A stretch of 64,000 bases of DNA from Polynucleobacter necessarius (GCF_900095175.1 NZ_LT606946.1:970058-1034057), one strand, 5' to 3'. Numbered from the stretch's first letter, positions 37,104 to 49,731 are shown. Numbers and translations: made by a program. The notes: a model not told the origin generated them from the sequence alone.

Positions 37104-37534
37104 TTAGCGTTTAATGTAATAACCATAAACACAGCGCGAACCACCTCGCGAGGGGTTGTGCGTATCTTGAATTATTCCATCAACTACAGCGCTTAAGTGC
37201 TTGAAAACCTTCACAATTAATCTACCTTCAGGCAGCTCACTAGCCAATAGATGAACCTGGCAGCCAGCCCCAATCTTCATCGTCGGAACCCAATCAAAGC
37301 CATGACCCAGAATATAGTCATGAAAGACATTGCGATGATTGCCATTGCGGGGCGAAGATCTTCATAGACCTCCATATATGGCAATTCTGCTGCAATCGCG
37401 ATGGCGCGCACAACACAGTCTCCAGCTCCACCCTTAAAGCCTGCCGCTTCCCTGCCCCCATCATTAAATTCAAAGCCCAGCGCTTGCCTACGAGCAGTAG
37501 CCAGTTTGGCAAAGGGATTTAAAAAGCTAAACAT
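37104..37534 (-). pseudogene. Remnant of a conserved hypothetical gene, internal deletion with frameshift
   Basis: N-terminal piece: FEFNDGGREAAGFKGGAGDC, VVRAIAIAAELPYMEVYEDL. After a junction at about 37350-37360 the family-like C-terminal piece continues in another frame: NGNHRNVFHDYIL, GFDWVPTMKIGAGCQVHLLA, HNPSRGGSRCVYGYYIKR, stop at 37104. I recall similar uncharacterised proteins in Burkholderiales with these two conserved halves joined by roughly 20-30 more residues, so a stretch seems lost (inference). Function unknown. No clear ribosome site at the ATG (37534). Confidence 0.65.
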
Positions 37535-37627
37535 GGGATGGGCGAGGACTTAAGTAAGTTTTGAGCAAAAGAAAAATGGACTTGCCTTGCGACAAATCCA
37601 TTTCTATTTGAGGCAAAAAATGAAGAT

Positions 37628-39841
37628 TTAAGCGTGAGCCTTCTTCACTTCTAAGCGCCATGCATGAAGCAAAGGCTCTGTATAACCATTGGGCTGCTCT
37701 AGACCTTTGAAAATGAGATCGCTTGCAGCTTTATAGGCATAAGAGTCTTTGTAATTTGGCATCATAGGCTGATACAAAGGATCACCAGCATTTTGGCCGT
37801 CAACTACTTTAGCCATACGCTGCAAAGTCTCATTCACCTGAGCTTCAGTCACAATGCCATGCAATAACCAATTGGCAATATGCTGACTAGAAATACGCAA
37901 TGTTGCGCGATCTTCCATCAAGCCAACGTTATGAATATCCGGCACTTTAGAACAACCAACACCTTGGTCAATCCAACGCACAACATAACCTAATATGCCT
38001 TGGCAGTTGTTATCCAATTCTTGCTGAATCTCTTCTTTAGACCAGTTGGCTTTTTCTACTACCGGAATCGTCAACAAATCATTGATCAATGCTTCAGCTT
38101 CGGCAGCTGTATCTAACTGCTCCATCTCTTTTTGCAATTGCGCTACGTTAACCTGATGGTAGTGCAAAGCATGCAATGTTGCTGCTGTAGGTGAAGGCAC
38201 CCAAGCAGTGTTTGCACCTGCCTTTGGATGAACAATCTTTTGCTCGACCATCGCCTTCATGAGGTCTGGCATTGCCCACATACCCTTACCAATTTGGGCG
38301 CGACCACGCAAGCCGCAATCTAAACCAGCCAGAACGTTACGACGCTCATAAGCAGACAACCACTTACTGGTCTTCATATCACCCTTACGCATCATTGGGC
38401 CTGCATGCATTGCTGTATGCATTTCGTCACCAGTACGGTCGAGGAAGCCAGTATTAATAAAGGCTACACGAGCACCCGCAGCCGCAATTGCCGCCTTGAT
38501 ATTGGCGCTCATACGACGCTCTTCATCCATGATGCCAAGCTTCACAGTGTCTGCAGGCAAGCCAAGCAACTTCTCAACACGGCCAAAGAGTTCGCCAGCA
38601 AAAGCAACTTCTTCCGGGCTGTGCATTTTTGGCTTAACAATATATACGGAACCTTTACGGGTATTGCCGATTGCTTGAGTTGCTGGGCGATTGATGTCGT
38701 ACAAGGCGATTAGTACAGTAACCACTGCATCCAAGATACCCTCGTAAATCTCTTTACCATCGCCAGTAATGATCGCTGGATTAGTCATCAAGTGGCCAAC
38801 GTTACGAAGGAATAATAAAGAACGGCCGTGCAAGGTGACTACGCCATCTTTTGCATCAAGTGCACCAATGCCAGCCTTGTATTTACGATCTGGATTGAGG
38901 GTGCGAGTAAAAGTTTTTCCACCTTTGCTCACTTCTTCAACCAAGGTACCCTTGAGAATACCTAACCAGTTTTCATAGGCAACAACTTTGTCGTCACCAT
39001 CAACGGCTGCAATCGAATCTTCCAAATCCAAAATAGTAGAAAGAGCGGCTTAGAGCACAACATCGTTAACGCCAGCAGCATCGCTTGCACCAATCGTTTT
39101 AGTCTTATCGATTTCGATATCAATGTGCACGCCGTTATTACGCAGAAGCACTGAAGAAGGTGCAGCGGCATCACCCTTGATAGCCAACAAATTGCTTTTC
39201 ATCAGCAAGACCTGTTTTGCTACCATCTTTAAGACTGACAACTAACTTATTGCCATCCACTGCATAAGCGGTAGCATCTGCATGCGAACCTTTAGCTAGC
39301 GGTGCAGCTTGATCTAAGAATTGACGAGCAAAAGCAACGACCTTAGCCCCACGAATTGGGTTATAGCCACCTGCTTTAGTTGCGCCATCTTCTTCAGAGA
39401 TAACGTCAGTGCCGTAGAGCGCATCATACAAAGAGCCCCAGCGAGCATTTGCAGCATTCAGTGCGTGCGTGCATTAAGCACTGGAACGACCAATTGTGGG
39501 CCAGCTTGGAGAGCTAGCTCATCATCGACATTCTTGGTAGTGCCTAAAACTTTTCCCGGCACTTCATCTAGATAACCAATTTCCTTAAGATGCTTGCGAT
39601 AAGCAGGCATATCCTTAATTGGGCCGGGATTAGCCTGATGCCATTTATCTAAATCCGCCTGCAAACGATCACGCTTTGCCAGTAATGCTTCATTTTTTGG
39701 AGTGAGGTCTTTAACGATCTCGTCAAAACCCTTCCAAAAATCGGCACTTTTAATACCAGTACCAGGCAAAACTTTATCTTCAATAAAGCGATATAAGGGT
39801 GTAGCCACTTGTAGGCTATTGCATTGTGTACGTGCAGTCAT
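37628..39841 (-). pseudogene. glcB: Malate synthase G, two frameshifts and one nonsense codon
   Basis: Would condense glyoxylate and acetyl-CoA to malate. Colinear pieces of the approximately 725-aa enzyme are present: N-terminus ([20 protein letters not shown] ... VVPVLNAR), [13 protein letters not shown] region, [15 protein letters not shown], and the long catalytic C-terminal part ([36 protein letters not shown]). Lesions: loss of one base at about 39466 ([12 protein letters not shown] expected), one extra G at 39174-39176, and TAA at 39050-39052 where Glu is expected in [16 protein letters not shown]. Three independent hits, one a substitution, make this a real pseudogene, not a read artefact. 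Confidence 0.93.
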
Positions 39842-39901
39842 CTATAAACTCCGGAGCAAATAGGTAAGTTAAATAAATAAAAGTTAATTGCTAATAGCTT
39901 A

Positions 39902-41269
<1,368 letters not shown>

Positions 41270-41291
41270 TTAGTACGTTATTAATGAAGCT

Positions 41292-42455
41292 TTACTTCTT
41301 TTTTACTTCCCATGAGCTGCCCTGCTTTACTAGCTCTCGATCACAAAGATATTCAGCGATTTCTACGGCATCACCATTCATTGCCTGAATAACCACTTCA
41401 CCAGCCTGACGCAGCTCAGCAATCTTGCTAGCTAAGCTTGCATCGATAATCCAGGGCGCTACGATGGCAGACTTTCTTTGCGCAGCAGGCGCTAGATTAG
41501 CCAAGGTCAATAGATCCATTGAAAAACCAGTCGCAGGACGAGGACGTCCAAATGCTTGACCAACATGATCGTATCTACCACCACGAGCTATGGGCTGAGG
41601 CAACTTATCGACATAAGCCGCAAACATCACGCCGTTGTGATATTGATAACCGCGTAAGTCTGCTAGATCAATACTAAGCTCAACATCATTGGGTAGTGCG
41701 GCAGTTGCAGCAACTAGCTTTTCTAATTGAGTTAGGGCATCGTCAATAAGGGGGTGTTTCGACAGTGCATTTTTAGCGCTCGCCAATACTTGCGCACAAG
41801 CGCCATTCAACTCAGAAAGCGCCATCAAGGCTTCGGCTGATTTAGCAGGTAAAGATTTAGCCCAAATCGCTAAACGTGGACGATCTTTACTTTGCAATAA
41901 GCCATAAAGAGTTTCGATATCACCCCTATCCAAGTTTTGCCCATCAAGGATGCCCTCGAGCACACCTGCATGAGAAAGATCTAGATACACCTTATTTAGA
42001 CCGGCAACAGCCAAAGTCTGCAAGAGCAAGGTGACCGCCTCAAAATCAGCCTCCCATCCTGCGCAGCCATAAATTTCAGCGCCAATTTGTAACTCTTCAC
42101 GAGCTGAGCTGCCAACAGGTGTACGAGCATGTGCAACTGAGCCTGCATAGCAAAGACGGGTTACACCTTGGCGATTCAGTAAATGCGCATCAATTCGAGC
42201 AACTTGTGGAGTCATATCAGCGCGTAGACCCAATGTACGACCAGACAGCTGATCGACCAACTTAAAGGTTTGTAAGTTGAGATCTGAACCAGTGCCAGTG
42301 AGCAGCGAATCTAAAAACTCCAGAATCGGAGGGGCAACAAGCTCATAGCCATAGGACTGATACAAATCCAGAATGGCACGACGCAGAGACTCTACTTTTC
42401 GAGCCTCAGCCGGTAAAACATCGGCAATATCTTCAGGAAGCAACCAACGATTCAT
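41292..42455 (-). CDS. hisZ: ATP phosphoribosyltransferase regulatory subunit HisZ
   Basis: Histidyl-tRNA-synthetase-like regulatory subunit needed by short-form HisG in histidine synthesis. 387 aa with class II aminoacyl-synthetase core motifs (YELVAPPILEFLDSLLTG; LGLRADMTPQVARIDAHL) and IARGGRYDHVGQAFGRPRPA. Lacks the tRNA anticodon-binding domain of HisS. Conserved between hflC and purA in betaproteobacteria. The presence of HisZ predicts a short HisG elsewhere in the genome. Confidence 0.95.
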   Translation of the reverse strand: MNRWLLPEDIADVLPAEARKVESLRRAILDLYQSYGYELVAPPILEFLDSLLTGTGSDLNLQTFKLVDQLSGRTLGLRADMTPQVARIDAHLLNRQGVTRLCYAGSVAHARTPVGSSAREELQIGAEIYGCAGWEADFEAVTLLLQTLAVAGLNKVYLDLSHAGVLEGILDGQNLDRGDIETLYGLLQSKDRPRLAIWAKSLPAKSAEALMALSELNGACAQVLASAKNALSKHPLIDDALTQLEKLVAATAALPNDVELSIDLADLRGYQYHNGVMFAAYVDKLPQPIARGGRYDHVGQAFGRPRPATGFSMDLLTLANLAPAAQRKSAIVAPWIIDASLASKIAELRQAGEVVIQAMNGDAVEIAEYLCDRELVKQGSSWEVKKK

Positions 42456-42473
42456 GATCTGAAATATTCACTC

Positions 42474-43346
42474 TCAATTTTTCTTGTGTAAGAACTTAAA
42501 GAACTCACCATTTGGTTCGACCACCATGACATCCCTCTTATCCTTGAATGAGCTACGGTAAGCCTGAAGACTTTGGTAGAACTGTGCGAACTGTGGATCA
42601 CGCCCAAATGCCTCTGCATATAGCGCAGTAGCTCTTGCATCACCAGAACCCTTAATCTTCTGGGCTTCACGATAAGCTTCAGCCAAAATGGTGTCGCGTT
42701 GACGCTCGGCGTTTGCTCGAATCTTGTCAGATTCCGCAGCACCAGTTGAACGTAGCTCGTTGGCGACGCGTTTACGTTCAGCTTCCATACGTCTATATAC
42801 GGAGTCACTAATTTCAGCCAAGAGGTCAACACGCTTGAGGCGCACATCGACGATTTCAACACCAATGTCAGAAGCATCATCAGCTACTTTTTTACGAATA
42901 CCCTGCATTACCTGCTCGCGTTGATCCGAAATAATCTCTCTGACAGTTCGCTTAGTGAACTCTTCGTTTAGCGCTGAACGCACCAATTGTGTAATGCGAT
43001 CTTGCGCTAAACGTTCGTCACCTTTGAAGCTGACGAAGAATTTACGAGGATCAACAATTCGCCATTTAACGTAAGAGTCAACTAGGAGATTTTTCTTTTC
43101 AGCTGTAATAAAGCGCTCAGCTTCGGGGGTATCAATCGTCAAAATACGACGATCAAAGAAGCGTACATTTTCAAATGGTGCTGGGTATTTCAATTGCAGA
43201 CCAGGCTGCTCAATCACCCTAACAATTTGCCCGAAAGCAAACACCACAGCAAAGTTGCGCTGATCTACAACAAAAATACTGGAAGCCAGCACATACCCGA
43301 GAGCAATCAGACCAGCGATAGCAGCTAAGAGACGATTTGCGTTCAT
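42474..43346 (-). CDS. hflC: HflC, SPFH-domain modulator of FtsH protease
   Basis: Inner-membrane protein that forms the HflKC cage around FtsH and regulates its proteolysis. 290 aa with one N-terminal transmembrane anchor (residues 7-27, IAGLIALGYVLASSIFVVDQ), the SPFH/band-7 domain (FAVVFAFGQIVRV ...) and a long coiled-coil rich in Arg, Glu and Ala (RMEAERKRVANELRSTGAAE). Start overlaps the hflK stop by one base (TAATG), indicating coupled translation and fixed stoichiometry. Confidence 0.96.
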   Translation of the reverse strand: MNANRLLAAIAGLIALGYVLASSIFVVDQRNFAVVFAFGQIVRVIEQPGLQLKYPAPFENVRFFDRRILTIDTPEAERFITAEKKNLLVDSYVKWRIVDPRKFFVSFKGDERLAQDRITQLVRSALNEEFTKRTVREIISDQREQVMQGIRKKVADDASDIGVEIVDVRLKRVDLLAEISDSVYRRMEAERKRVANELRSTGAAESDKIRANAERQRDTILAEAYREAQKIKGSGDARATALYAEAFGRDPQFAQFYQSLQAYRSSFKDKRDVMVVEPNGEFFKFLHKKN

Positions 43347-44848
43347 TATCTTGCATCCCCTCTATCACGGCTTCTTAAGCCGTCGCGTTTTTCGGCAGCA
43401 CCAATGCTCGGCGCATTACTTGAGCTTGGGCTAGTTGCGTTGTTACTAAATGGGGCGGCTGGGTTACCTGTCGCGCCACCCACTGTTACTGATCCGGTAG
43501 GTGTAGAAGCCGAGGTCTGACCAGCAGCAACCTGCGCGCTTTCAGCACTCACTTGCGCAATGATCTTATCTAAGGGTAGATAGAGCATGCTGTTGCTCTT
43601 AGTGGTATCGACCAACACTTTGGAAACATTGTTGTACATCTCGCGCATGCTATCAATGTACATACGGTCACGAGTTACACCAGGCGCCTTTGCATACTCA
43701 GTCAAAACTTGCTTAAAGCGATTCGCATCACCCTCTGCAGTTGCAACCACCCTAGCCTTGTAACCTTCAGCCTCTTGAATGAGTCGATCAGCAGTACCTT
43801 TTGCGCGAGGAATGATGTCGTTAGCGTATGCCTGACCTTCACTCTTAAGACGTTCTTGGTCTTGCCCTGCTTTTACAGCATCATCAAATGCTGCTTGCAC
43901 TTGCTCTGGAGGTTGAACGTTTTGTACGGTCACGCTTGTAACGTAGATACCAGTTTTATAGCTATCTAGAATTTTTTGTATCGAGGCAGCCAAATCAATC
44001 GCAATCTTTTCACGGCCTTCGTACAAAACAGTATCCATCTTGCTACGCGCAACAATTTCACGGACTGCAGTTTCTGCGGCCTGGACTACAGTCATATCAG
44101 GGTCACGATTATTAAATAAATAATCTGTTGGATCTTTTAAGCGGTACTGAACCGCAAAACGCACATCAATGATGTTTTCGTCTTCAGTCAGCATTGAGGT
44201 GTCTTTTTGATTAGTCGCCTTAATCAAAAGTGAGCGCCCCACTTCTACAGAACGCACTCCTGAGACATTCACGGTTTGCTCAGCCTGCACAGGCCAAGGC
44301 ATGCGCCAGTTAATACCGGGACCAGCCGTGTAAGAGTACTTCCCGAAGGTAGTCACCACCCCAGACTGACCCTCTTGGATCATGTAAAAGCCACTCAAAA
44401 GCCATACCAATCCCACGCCACCAGCAATCAGAATCACACTAGGTCTGGAGCCAAAGGGGTTACTGAAATTGAAATTAGGTGCACTCATGCCACCACCGCC
44501 ATTATTGCCACCACCATTGCCACGCTGGGATGGAGGGGGAATGTCGCTGCTGTTTGGTTTATTTGCGGGTCTGCTAGATGCGCCTGGTTTTTTCTTACCA
44601 CCAAATAATCCACCCAGGCGATCATTAAAGTCACGCCATAGTTCATCTAAGTCTGGAGGACCATCTGGTCGTGCAGGCCGATTCTGCGGTTGAGTTTCAA
44701 CGGGCTTATCAGCCTCCGGATTAGCCGGATCGACTTTAGGATTTTGGTCAGAACTTGGACCCTCTTTCGCATCTTTAGATCCGCTGCCTGGGTGACTATT
44801 GCCCCAGCCTGGATCATTGACCGAGAACAGCTCAAGAAATTTACGCAT
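43346..44848 (-). CDS. hflK: HflK, SPFH-domain modulator of FtsH protease
   Basis: Partner of HflC. 500 aa: a Pro/Gly/Asn-rich cytoplasmic N-terminus (about 1-130), a transmembrane segment (about 137-157, VILIAGGVGLVWLLSGFYMI), SPFH domain (GVVTTFGKYSYTAGPGINWR), coiled-coil and a Ser/Thr/Pro/Gly-rich C-terminal tail. The ATG overlaps the hflX stop by 8 nt (ATGCGTAA), continuing a chain of coupled genes. Confidence 0.96.
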   Translation of the reverse strand: MRKFLELFSVNDPGWGNSHPGSGSKDAKEGPSSDQNPKVDPANPEADKPVETQPQNRPARPDGPPDLDELWRDFNDRLGGLFGGKKKPGASSRPANKPNSSDIPPPSQRGNGGGNNGGGGMSAPNFNFSNPFGSRPSVILIAGGVGLVWLLSGFYMIQEGQSGVVTTFGKYSYTAGPGINWRMPWPVQAEQTVNVSGVRSVEVGRSLLIKATNQKDTSMLTEDENIIDVRFAVQYRLKDPTDYLFNNRDPDMTVVQAAETAVREIVARSKMDTVLYEGREKIAIDLAASIQKILDSYKTGIYVTSVTVQNVQPPEQVQAAFDDAVKAGQDQERLKSEGQAYANDIIPRAKGTADRLIQEAEGYKARVVATAEGDANRFKQVLTEYAKAPGVTRDRMYIDSMREMYNNVSKVLVDTTKSNSMLYLPLDKIIAQVSAESAQVAAGQTSASTPTGSVTVGGATGNPAAPFSNNATSPSSSNAPSIGAAEKRDGLRSRDRGDAR

Positions 44849-46115
44849 CGTTTGGTGAACATTTTCGGTTAGGAAGTGGGTTAAATTCGGAAGTCTCTGG
44901 TCGTTCGGGTAAAGGAGCTAAAAACTCGTCTGGATCCATTTGGACCTTAGCGCGATTCTGCTCGACCCTCATTCTATCAGTCATTTGGGAGCATTCAGCC
45001 AGCGCTGAACGCAATAAATCAAGGCCAAGGCCAGTCTTAGCGGAAAGGAAAACCTGGCTCGGGATTCCCTCGGAATCTCGGACCAAGACAGCCCCTTCCG
45101 TAAAGGTCTGGGGCATCTGGTCAATCTTGTTCATTACCTCAATTCGAGGGATGTCATCCGCCCCAATTTCCCTCAAAACCGCCTCTACTTCAGCCTTTTG
45201 CTCCCTGGCTACAGGGCTACAGGCGTCTATGACATGCAAAATCAAGTCCGCATGGATGGTTTCATCCAAAGTCGCCCTAAATGCCTCCACCAATTGATGG
45301 GGTAATTCACGTATAAAGCCGACCGTATCAGAGACCACAATAGACCCTACGCCATCCAAATGGACTTTCCGGGAGGTCGTATCTAACGTCGCAAACAGCT
45401 GGTCGGCGGCATAAGTCCCTGCTTTTGTAAGGGTATTAAATAAGGTGGATTTACCCGCATTGGTATATCCAACCAAAGATACAGAAAAGACATCTTTGCG
45501 ATTACGGGCTCTTCTTTGGGTTCTTTGCTGGCGCTGGAGCTTCTCCAACTCCGTTTCCAAGCGCTTAGCTTTGGTTGCTAACATACGTCTATCGAGCTCC
45601 ATCTGGGTTTCGCCAGGACCGCCACGAACACCAATACCGCCTCGTTGACGCTCCAAGTGGCTCCAAGCTCGCACCAATCTAGACATGCGATAACGTACTT
45701 GGGCTAGCTCAACCTGAGTTTTACCAATATGACTTTGTGCTCTCTGGCTAAAGATATCCAAGATCAGGCCTGTGCGGTCCATCACATGAAAACCAATATG
45801 ACGCTCAAGGTTGCGTTGCTGAGTTGGGGATAAGGGATGATTAAAGATGACTAATTCAGCACCTTGCTCTTCCATCACTTTTTTGACTTCATTTGCTTTG
45901 CCAGAGCCAATAAATAAAGCAGGATCGGTTTTGCCCTTCCGAGCAATCACACTAGCAGTGGGTATAGAGCCGGCACTGTCGGCAAGTAGGCTGAGTTCAG
46001 CCATGCTGTCCGCAAAATCCTCGCGGCCCGTATCAACCCCAACCAGAACGGCACGCGCCGCATCTACACCTGTTTTATACAGAGCTAACTTCTTCCGTAC
46101 GGAACTCCACTGCAC
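44841..46115 (-). CDS. hflX: GTPase HflX
   Basis: Ribosome-associated GTPase that splits stalled or heat-damaged 70S ribosomes in studied bacteria. 424 aa: N-terminal HflX domain ([44 protein letters not shown]), then a G domain with G1 [10 protein letters not shown]3 DTVGFI and G4 NKID. The ATG at 46115 lies inside the hfq reading frame, about 40 nt before the hfq stop; the true start may be a few codons later because conserved sequence begins at RAVLVGVD. Confidence 0.95.
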   Translation of the reverse strand: MQWSSVRKKLALYKTGVDAARAVLVGVDTGREDFADSMAELSLLADSAGSIPTASVIARKGKTDPALFIGSGKANEVKKVMEEQGAELVIFNHPLSPTQQRNLERHIGFHVMDRTGLILDIFSQRAQSHIGKTQVELAQVRYRMSRLVRAWSHLERQRGGIGVRGGPGETQMELDRRMLATKAKRLETELEKLQRQQRTQRRARNRKDVFSVSLVGYTNAGKSTLFNTLTKAGTYAADQLFATLDTTSRKVHLDGVGSIVVSDTVGFIRELPHQLVEAFRATLDETIHADLILHVIDACSPVAREQKAEVEAVLREIGADDIPRIEVMNKIDQMPQTFTEGAVLVRDSEGIPSQVFLSAKTGLGLDLLRSALAECSQMTDRMRVEQNRAKVQMDPDEFLAPLPERPETSEFNPLPNRKCSPNDA

Positions 46116-46317
46116 GTGCAGGGACGATTGTAGAAATAGCGTGCTTGTAGACCATCTGCGTTACGGTATTGCGCAACAGGACTACATACTGATCAAATGA
46201 TTCAATATTGCCTTGCAGCTTAATGCCATTAACAAGATAGATGGACACAGGGACATGCTCTTTGCGCAAGGCATTCAGGAATGGATCCTGTAGTAATTGG
46301 ATTTTGCTGTTATTCAT
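46075..46317 (-). CDS. hfq: RNA chaperone Hfq
   Basis: Hexameric Sm-like RNA chaperone for sRNA-mRNA pairing. 80 aa: Sm1 ([29 protein letters not shown], shortened here as [16 protein letters not shown] and [11 protein letters not shown]), Sm2 [10 protein letters not shown] with the conserved His, short C-terminal tail as usual in this group. Good ribosome site AAGGAG before the ATG. Relevant to the sRNA candidate at 27584. Confidence 0.97.
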   Translation of the reverse strand: MNNSKIQLLQDPFLNALRKEHVPVSIYLVNGIKLQGNIESFDQYVVLLRNTVTQMVYKHAISTIVPARAVEFRTEEVSSV

Positions 46318-46509
46318 ACTGCTCCTTATTGATTTTTATTCGCTGCTTCTTTTTTGGGAGTCTTGCTTTTTTATTAAATGCTCTACTGCACGCTACTACT
46401 GTCTACCTCCTACATAAGGGGTCTGATACTCAAAAATCAAGCCCCCTAGCTAAAACTTAGCTAAAACATACTTAAACCATATCAAAACTGTACCGCTATT
46501 TTTAACTTT

Positions 46510-47874
46510 TTACTTCTTTTTGCCTTTTTTACCCTTGTCCGCATCAACATAGGGGTTTTTGGCAGTATTCATCTGAATACGCAATGGCGTGCCGCGTAAC
46601 TTGAACACATCTCTAAAGCGGCCTTCTAAGTAACGTTTATAGCTATCGGTCACACCACTCAAGGATGTTCCATGAATCACCACAATAGGTGGGTTCATGC
46701 CACCCTGGTGTGCATAACGTAATTTTGGACGACCCATACCTACTCGCTTAGGCTGTTGATGCTCAATTGCCTCTTGCAAAATACGAGTGAGTTTTGGTGT
46801 TGGTAATTTCGCCATGGCTGCAGCATAGGCAAGATCAACATCTTTAAACAACTCTTTCAGGCCAGTGCCCTTTTTTGCAGAGATGGGGTGTACGTTTGCA
46901 AAATCGAGGAAGCGCAGTTTTTGAGCAATCTCTAAACGTGCACGCTTTTTAACGTAAGCATCCAAACCATCCCACTTATTCACGGCGACAACCAATGCAC
47001 GCCCTGCTTCCACAATAAATCCAGCGATATGCGCATCTTGCTCTGAAATATCTTGCTGAGCATCCAGCATCAAGATCACGACATTGCAATCAGCAATCGC
47101 TTGCAATGTTTTGACAACCGAGAACTTCTCGATCGCTTCAAATACTTTGCCACGACGGCGCAGACCAGCGGTATCAACCAAAATGTATGGCTTGCCGTTA
47201 CGCTCAAAAGGAACTTCAATCGCATCACGTGTAGTGCCTGGCATATCGAATGCAATTACGCGCTCTTCACCAATCAATTTATTAATCAGGGTAGATTTAC
47301 CAACGTTAGGACGACCCACTACCGCAATTTTCATTGGACGATTAGGATCGTTTTCTTGCTCTTCTGGCTTAGGCTCTGGAACACCTAAAGAATCCAAGGC
47401 GTCATCAATCAAACCACGAACACCATCACCATGAGCAGATGAAATCGGGAATGGCTCACCTAAACCTAATTCATAGAAGTCTGCCGTAACAACGCCAGCT
47501 TGCATCCCTTCTGTTTTATTGACTGCCAGGATGACAGGTCGACCAGTCTTGCTTAAGAAATCAGCAATCACGCGGTCTTGTGGCGCCATACCCAAACGAC
47601 CATCAACTAAGAAAATCACGATGTCAGATTCAGCAACCGCTTGTTTAGTTTGCTTGGCCATCTCGGCAACAATGCCGGTCTTTGCTACTGGCTCAAAACC
47701 TCCAGTGTCCACACAAATAAATGCGCGCTCACCGATGCGACCTTTGCCGTAGTGACGATCGCGAGTTAAACCCGAGAAGTCCGCAACCAAGGCATCGCGT
47801 GAACGCGTTAAGCGATTAAAGAGCGTCGATTTACCAACGTTAGGACGACCGACAATGGTAATTACTGGATTCAT
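46510..47874 (-). CDS. der: Ribosome biogenesis GTPase Der (EngA)
   Basis: Essential GTPase with two tandem G domains for 50S assembly. 454 aa: first domain [18 protein letters not shown] and DTGG, second domain [32 protein letters not shown]-terminal KH-like domain ([18 protein letters not shown]) and Lys-rich tail. Start overlaps the bamB stop by 4 nt. 192 nt separate it from hfq downstream; that stretch holds the hfq promoter region and an 11-bp tandem repeat at 46447-46467, but no gene. Confidence 0.97.
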   Translation of the reverse strand: MNPVITIVGRPNVGKSTLFNRLTRSRDALVADFSGLTRDRHYGKGRIGERAFICVDTGGFEPVAKTGIVAEMAKQTKQAVAESDIVIFLVDGRLGMAPQDRVIADFLSKTGRPVILAVNKTEGMQAGVVTADFYELGLGEPFPISSAHGDGVRGLIDDALDSLGVPEPKPEEQENDPNRPMKIAVVGRPNVGKSTLINKLIGEERVIAFDMPGTTRDAIEVPFERNGKPYILVDTAGLRRRGKVFEAIEKFSVVKTLQAIADCNVVILMLDAQQDISEQDAHIAGFIVEAGRALVVAVNKWDGLDAYVKKRARLEIAQKLRFLDFANVHPISAKKGTGLKELFKDVDLAYAAAMAKLPTPKLTRILQEAIEHQQPKRVGMGRPKLRYAHQGGMNPPIVVIHGTSLSGVTDSYKRYLEGRFRDVFKLRGTPLRIQMNTAKNPYVDADKGKKGKKK

Positions 47875-49028
47875 TTTGGACTGTACGCCGCTAGTTTTCC
47901 ACCTTGAGACTGAACCAAGATGAGGCCGTTCACCGCAATCGGTGCGGCTGTGATTGGACTGCTGTCATGACGAATGCGGGCCAGCATTTCACCACTCGCT
48001 TGTGATAGTGCATGCACATAGCCTTGTGCATCACCTAAGAGGAGAACCTTGCCAACGGCCAAAGGTTCGCCAACATCTCTAAAAGTTAGTTGTGTATTTT
48101 CCCAAAGCTGAGAGCCATCCTTTACGGCAAATGCAGTGACATAGGATTTTTCATTTGAAGAAAAAACAAGGTCGGGGCTTTGTGCTGTCCCGGTAAAGCT
48201 TGAGTAATCTTTAAACCATAATAAGTTACCCGTACGCGCCTGAGCACACCCAATGCGGCCCTGATAAGAAACAGCGCAAATAGTCTCGCCTACCATACTC
48301 GGCTTGGAAGTCACGTCATTCAGACGTTCAATTTCAGAAAACCCTTTTGGAAATGAAACTGGAGTCTCCCAAACTAAACCGCCATTGGCAATCGCAATCA
48401 TGCCGAAACGACCGCCAGCAAATCCAGTCACGATCACCTCATTGCCAATTGCGAGCATGCCATAACCAACACGCAAAGATAAGGCTGATTGTTGACGTTG
48501 ATAAGTCCACTTCCGTGTTCCAGTCTGGGCATCTAGACCAATAAAACGGTTATCCAGCGTACGAATGATGACAACTCCACCGGCAACAACAGGCTCAGAG
48601 AGTACTTCACTGGCAACATTGACATTCCAGCTTGGCTTGCCAGTATCGTCGTAGGCGTAGACAACACCTTTAGTGGTAACAACTACAGTAGTGCGTCCAT
48701 CAGACCCAGGCCCGATAGAAAGTCGATCTGGTACAGAGACTTCCCAGAGCTTGTTGCCAGTCATTAAATCAATTTTGACAAGATTGCCGCGATGAGATGC
48801 TGCATAGACTGCATCACCCACCACTGCAGGGTCAAAGTTAAAGGGTTCAGATGAGCCAATACTGGTTGACCATACTGGCGCCAATTCAAACTGGTTGCTA
48901 ACTGTTACAAGCTCAGCGGGTTTGCGTACACGCGAGCCACCAGAGCAGGCTACCAAAGCAACTACTACAGAGCCCAATACAAGAGCTGTGCTTATTAGTT
49001 TTGCGACGCGTTTGCAATCCATCATCAC
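47871..49028 (-). CDS. bamB: Outer membrane assembly lipoprotein BamB
   Basis: Beta-propeller lipoprotein of the BAM complex, which inserts outer-membrane proteins. 385 aa with an N-terminal lipoprotein signal ([12 protein letters not shown] with lipobox Cys at about residue 28) and PQQ-like repeats ([40 protein letters not shown]). Its start overlaps the yfgM stop and its end overlaps der, so yfgM-bamB-der are coupled, the conserved order in betaproteobacteria. Confidence 0.95.
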   Translation of the reverse strand: MMMDCKRVAKLISTALVLGSVVVALVACSGGSRVRKPAELVTVSNQFELAPVWSTSIGSSEPFNFDPAVVGDAVYAASHRGNLVKIDLMTGNKLWEVSVPDRLSIGPGSDGRTTVVVTTKGVVYAYDDTGKPSWNVNVASEVLSEPVVAGGVVIIRTLDNRFIGLDAQTGTRKWTYQRQQSALSLRVGYGMLAIGNEVIVTGFAGGRFGMIAIANGGLVWETPVSFPKGFSEIERLNDVTSKPSMVGETICAVSYQGRIGCAQARTGNLLWFKDYSSFTGTAQSPDLVFSSNEKSYVTAFAVKDGSQLWENTQLTFRDVGEPLAVGKVLLLGDAQGYVHALSQASGEMLARIRHDSSPITAAPIAVNGLILVQSQGGKLAAYSPK

Positions 49029-49684
49029 TGAGCAACTCCTCCGACGGCGTCTAATTTAACCTTCAAAAGGCGGCGAGCCTCTTCAGGGAATTCTTTTGCA
49101 TCATTCAACTGCTTCCATGCTGCTTCATAACTCTTACGCGCATCAGCAGTATTTTTTTGTGCCAAATACCAGTCGCCACGTCGCTCTAGCCACAATGCCT
49201 CAAAGCCTGCGACAGGCTTATCTTTTAAAATCGCATCAGCTTCGGCTAAATCTTTTTCTGTACCAAGCTCAATTAATTGAGCACTCAAGCGTAACTTAGC
49301 TAGAGCTAAGTAGCCCTGGTCAGATGAGTTCTTGGCAGCCCAGCGCAAATATTCCGTCGCTTTGGCAGAATCGCCTGCATCAGAAGCAATCTTTGCAGCC
49401 ACTAGACTCGACATTGCAGCATAAGGCGTACCTGAATACTGTTTTTGCAAATCATCAGCGGCACGTAAGGTTTGATCTTTATCAGCCTTACCAATTGCTG
49501 TCACCATTGTTTCGTAAAGTTGAGATGCAGAAGCGGCCTGACTTGTGCGCCACCATTGATATCCACTATAGGCTGCATAGGCAAATAAGGCGGCGGTGAT
49601 GACAGCAGTAATCAGGTTGCGATACTTTTGCCAAAATGCTTTAAGTTGATCTAATTGTTCTTGTTCTTCTAGGTCTAAAGGCAT
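49025..49684 (-). CDS. yfgM: YfgM-like tetratricopeptide inner-membrane protein
   Basis: 219 aa. A short cytoplasmic N-terminus (LDLEEQEQLDQLKAFWQKY) typical of the family is followed by one transmembrane helix (about 21-42, LITAVITAALFAYAAYSGYQ) and a TPR-rich periplasmic domain. YfgM associates with the Sec translocon and periplasmic chaperones in E. coli. It lies between hisS and bamB as in most betaproteobacteria. Confidence 0.9.
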   Translation of the reverse strand: MPLDLEEQEQLDQLKAFWQKYRNLITAVITAALFAYAAYSGYQWWRTSQAASASQLYETMVTAIGKADKDQTLRAADDLQKQYSGTPYAAMSSLVAAKIASDAGDSAKATEYLRWAAKNSSDQGYLALAKLRLSAQLIELGTEKDLAEADAILKDKPVAGFEALWLERRGDWYLAQKNTADARKSYEAAWKQLNDAKEFPEEARRLLKVKLDAVGGVAQ

Positions 49685-49731
49685 GTCAATCCAGGCTAAT
49701 AAATACAGTATTAATCATTAATGTCTTAATT

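Noticed and set aside
39459..39472. GTGCGTGCGTGC microsatellite
   Set aside because: It lies within the glcB coding region and is explained by the loss of one base next to codons for NAR and AL; too short to call a contingency locus.
46447..46467. Tandem TAGCTAAAAC-T-TAGCTAAAAC between der and hfq
   Set aside because: Only two copies, AT-rich, no dyad and no known regulator; kept as a note in the der entry.
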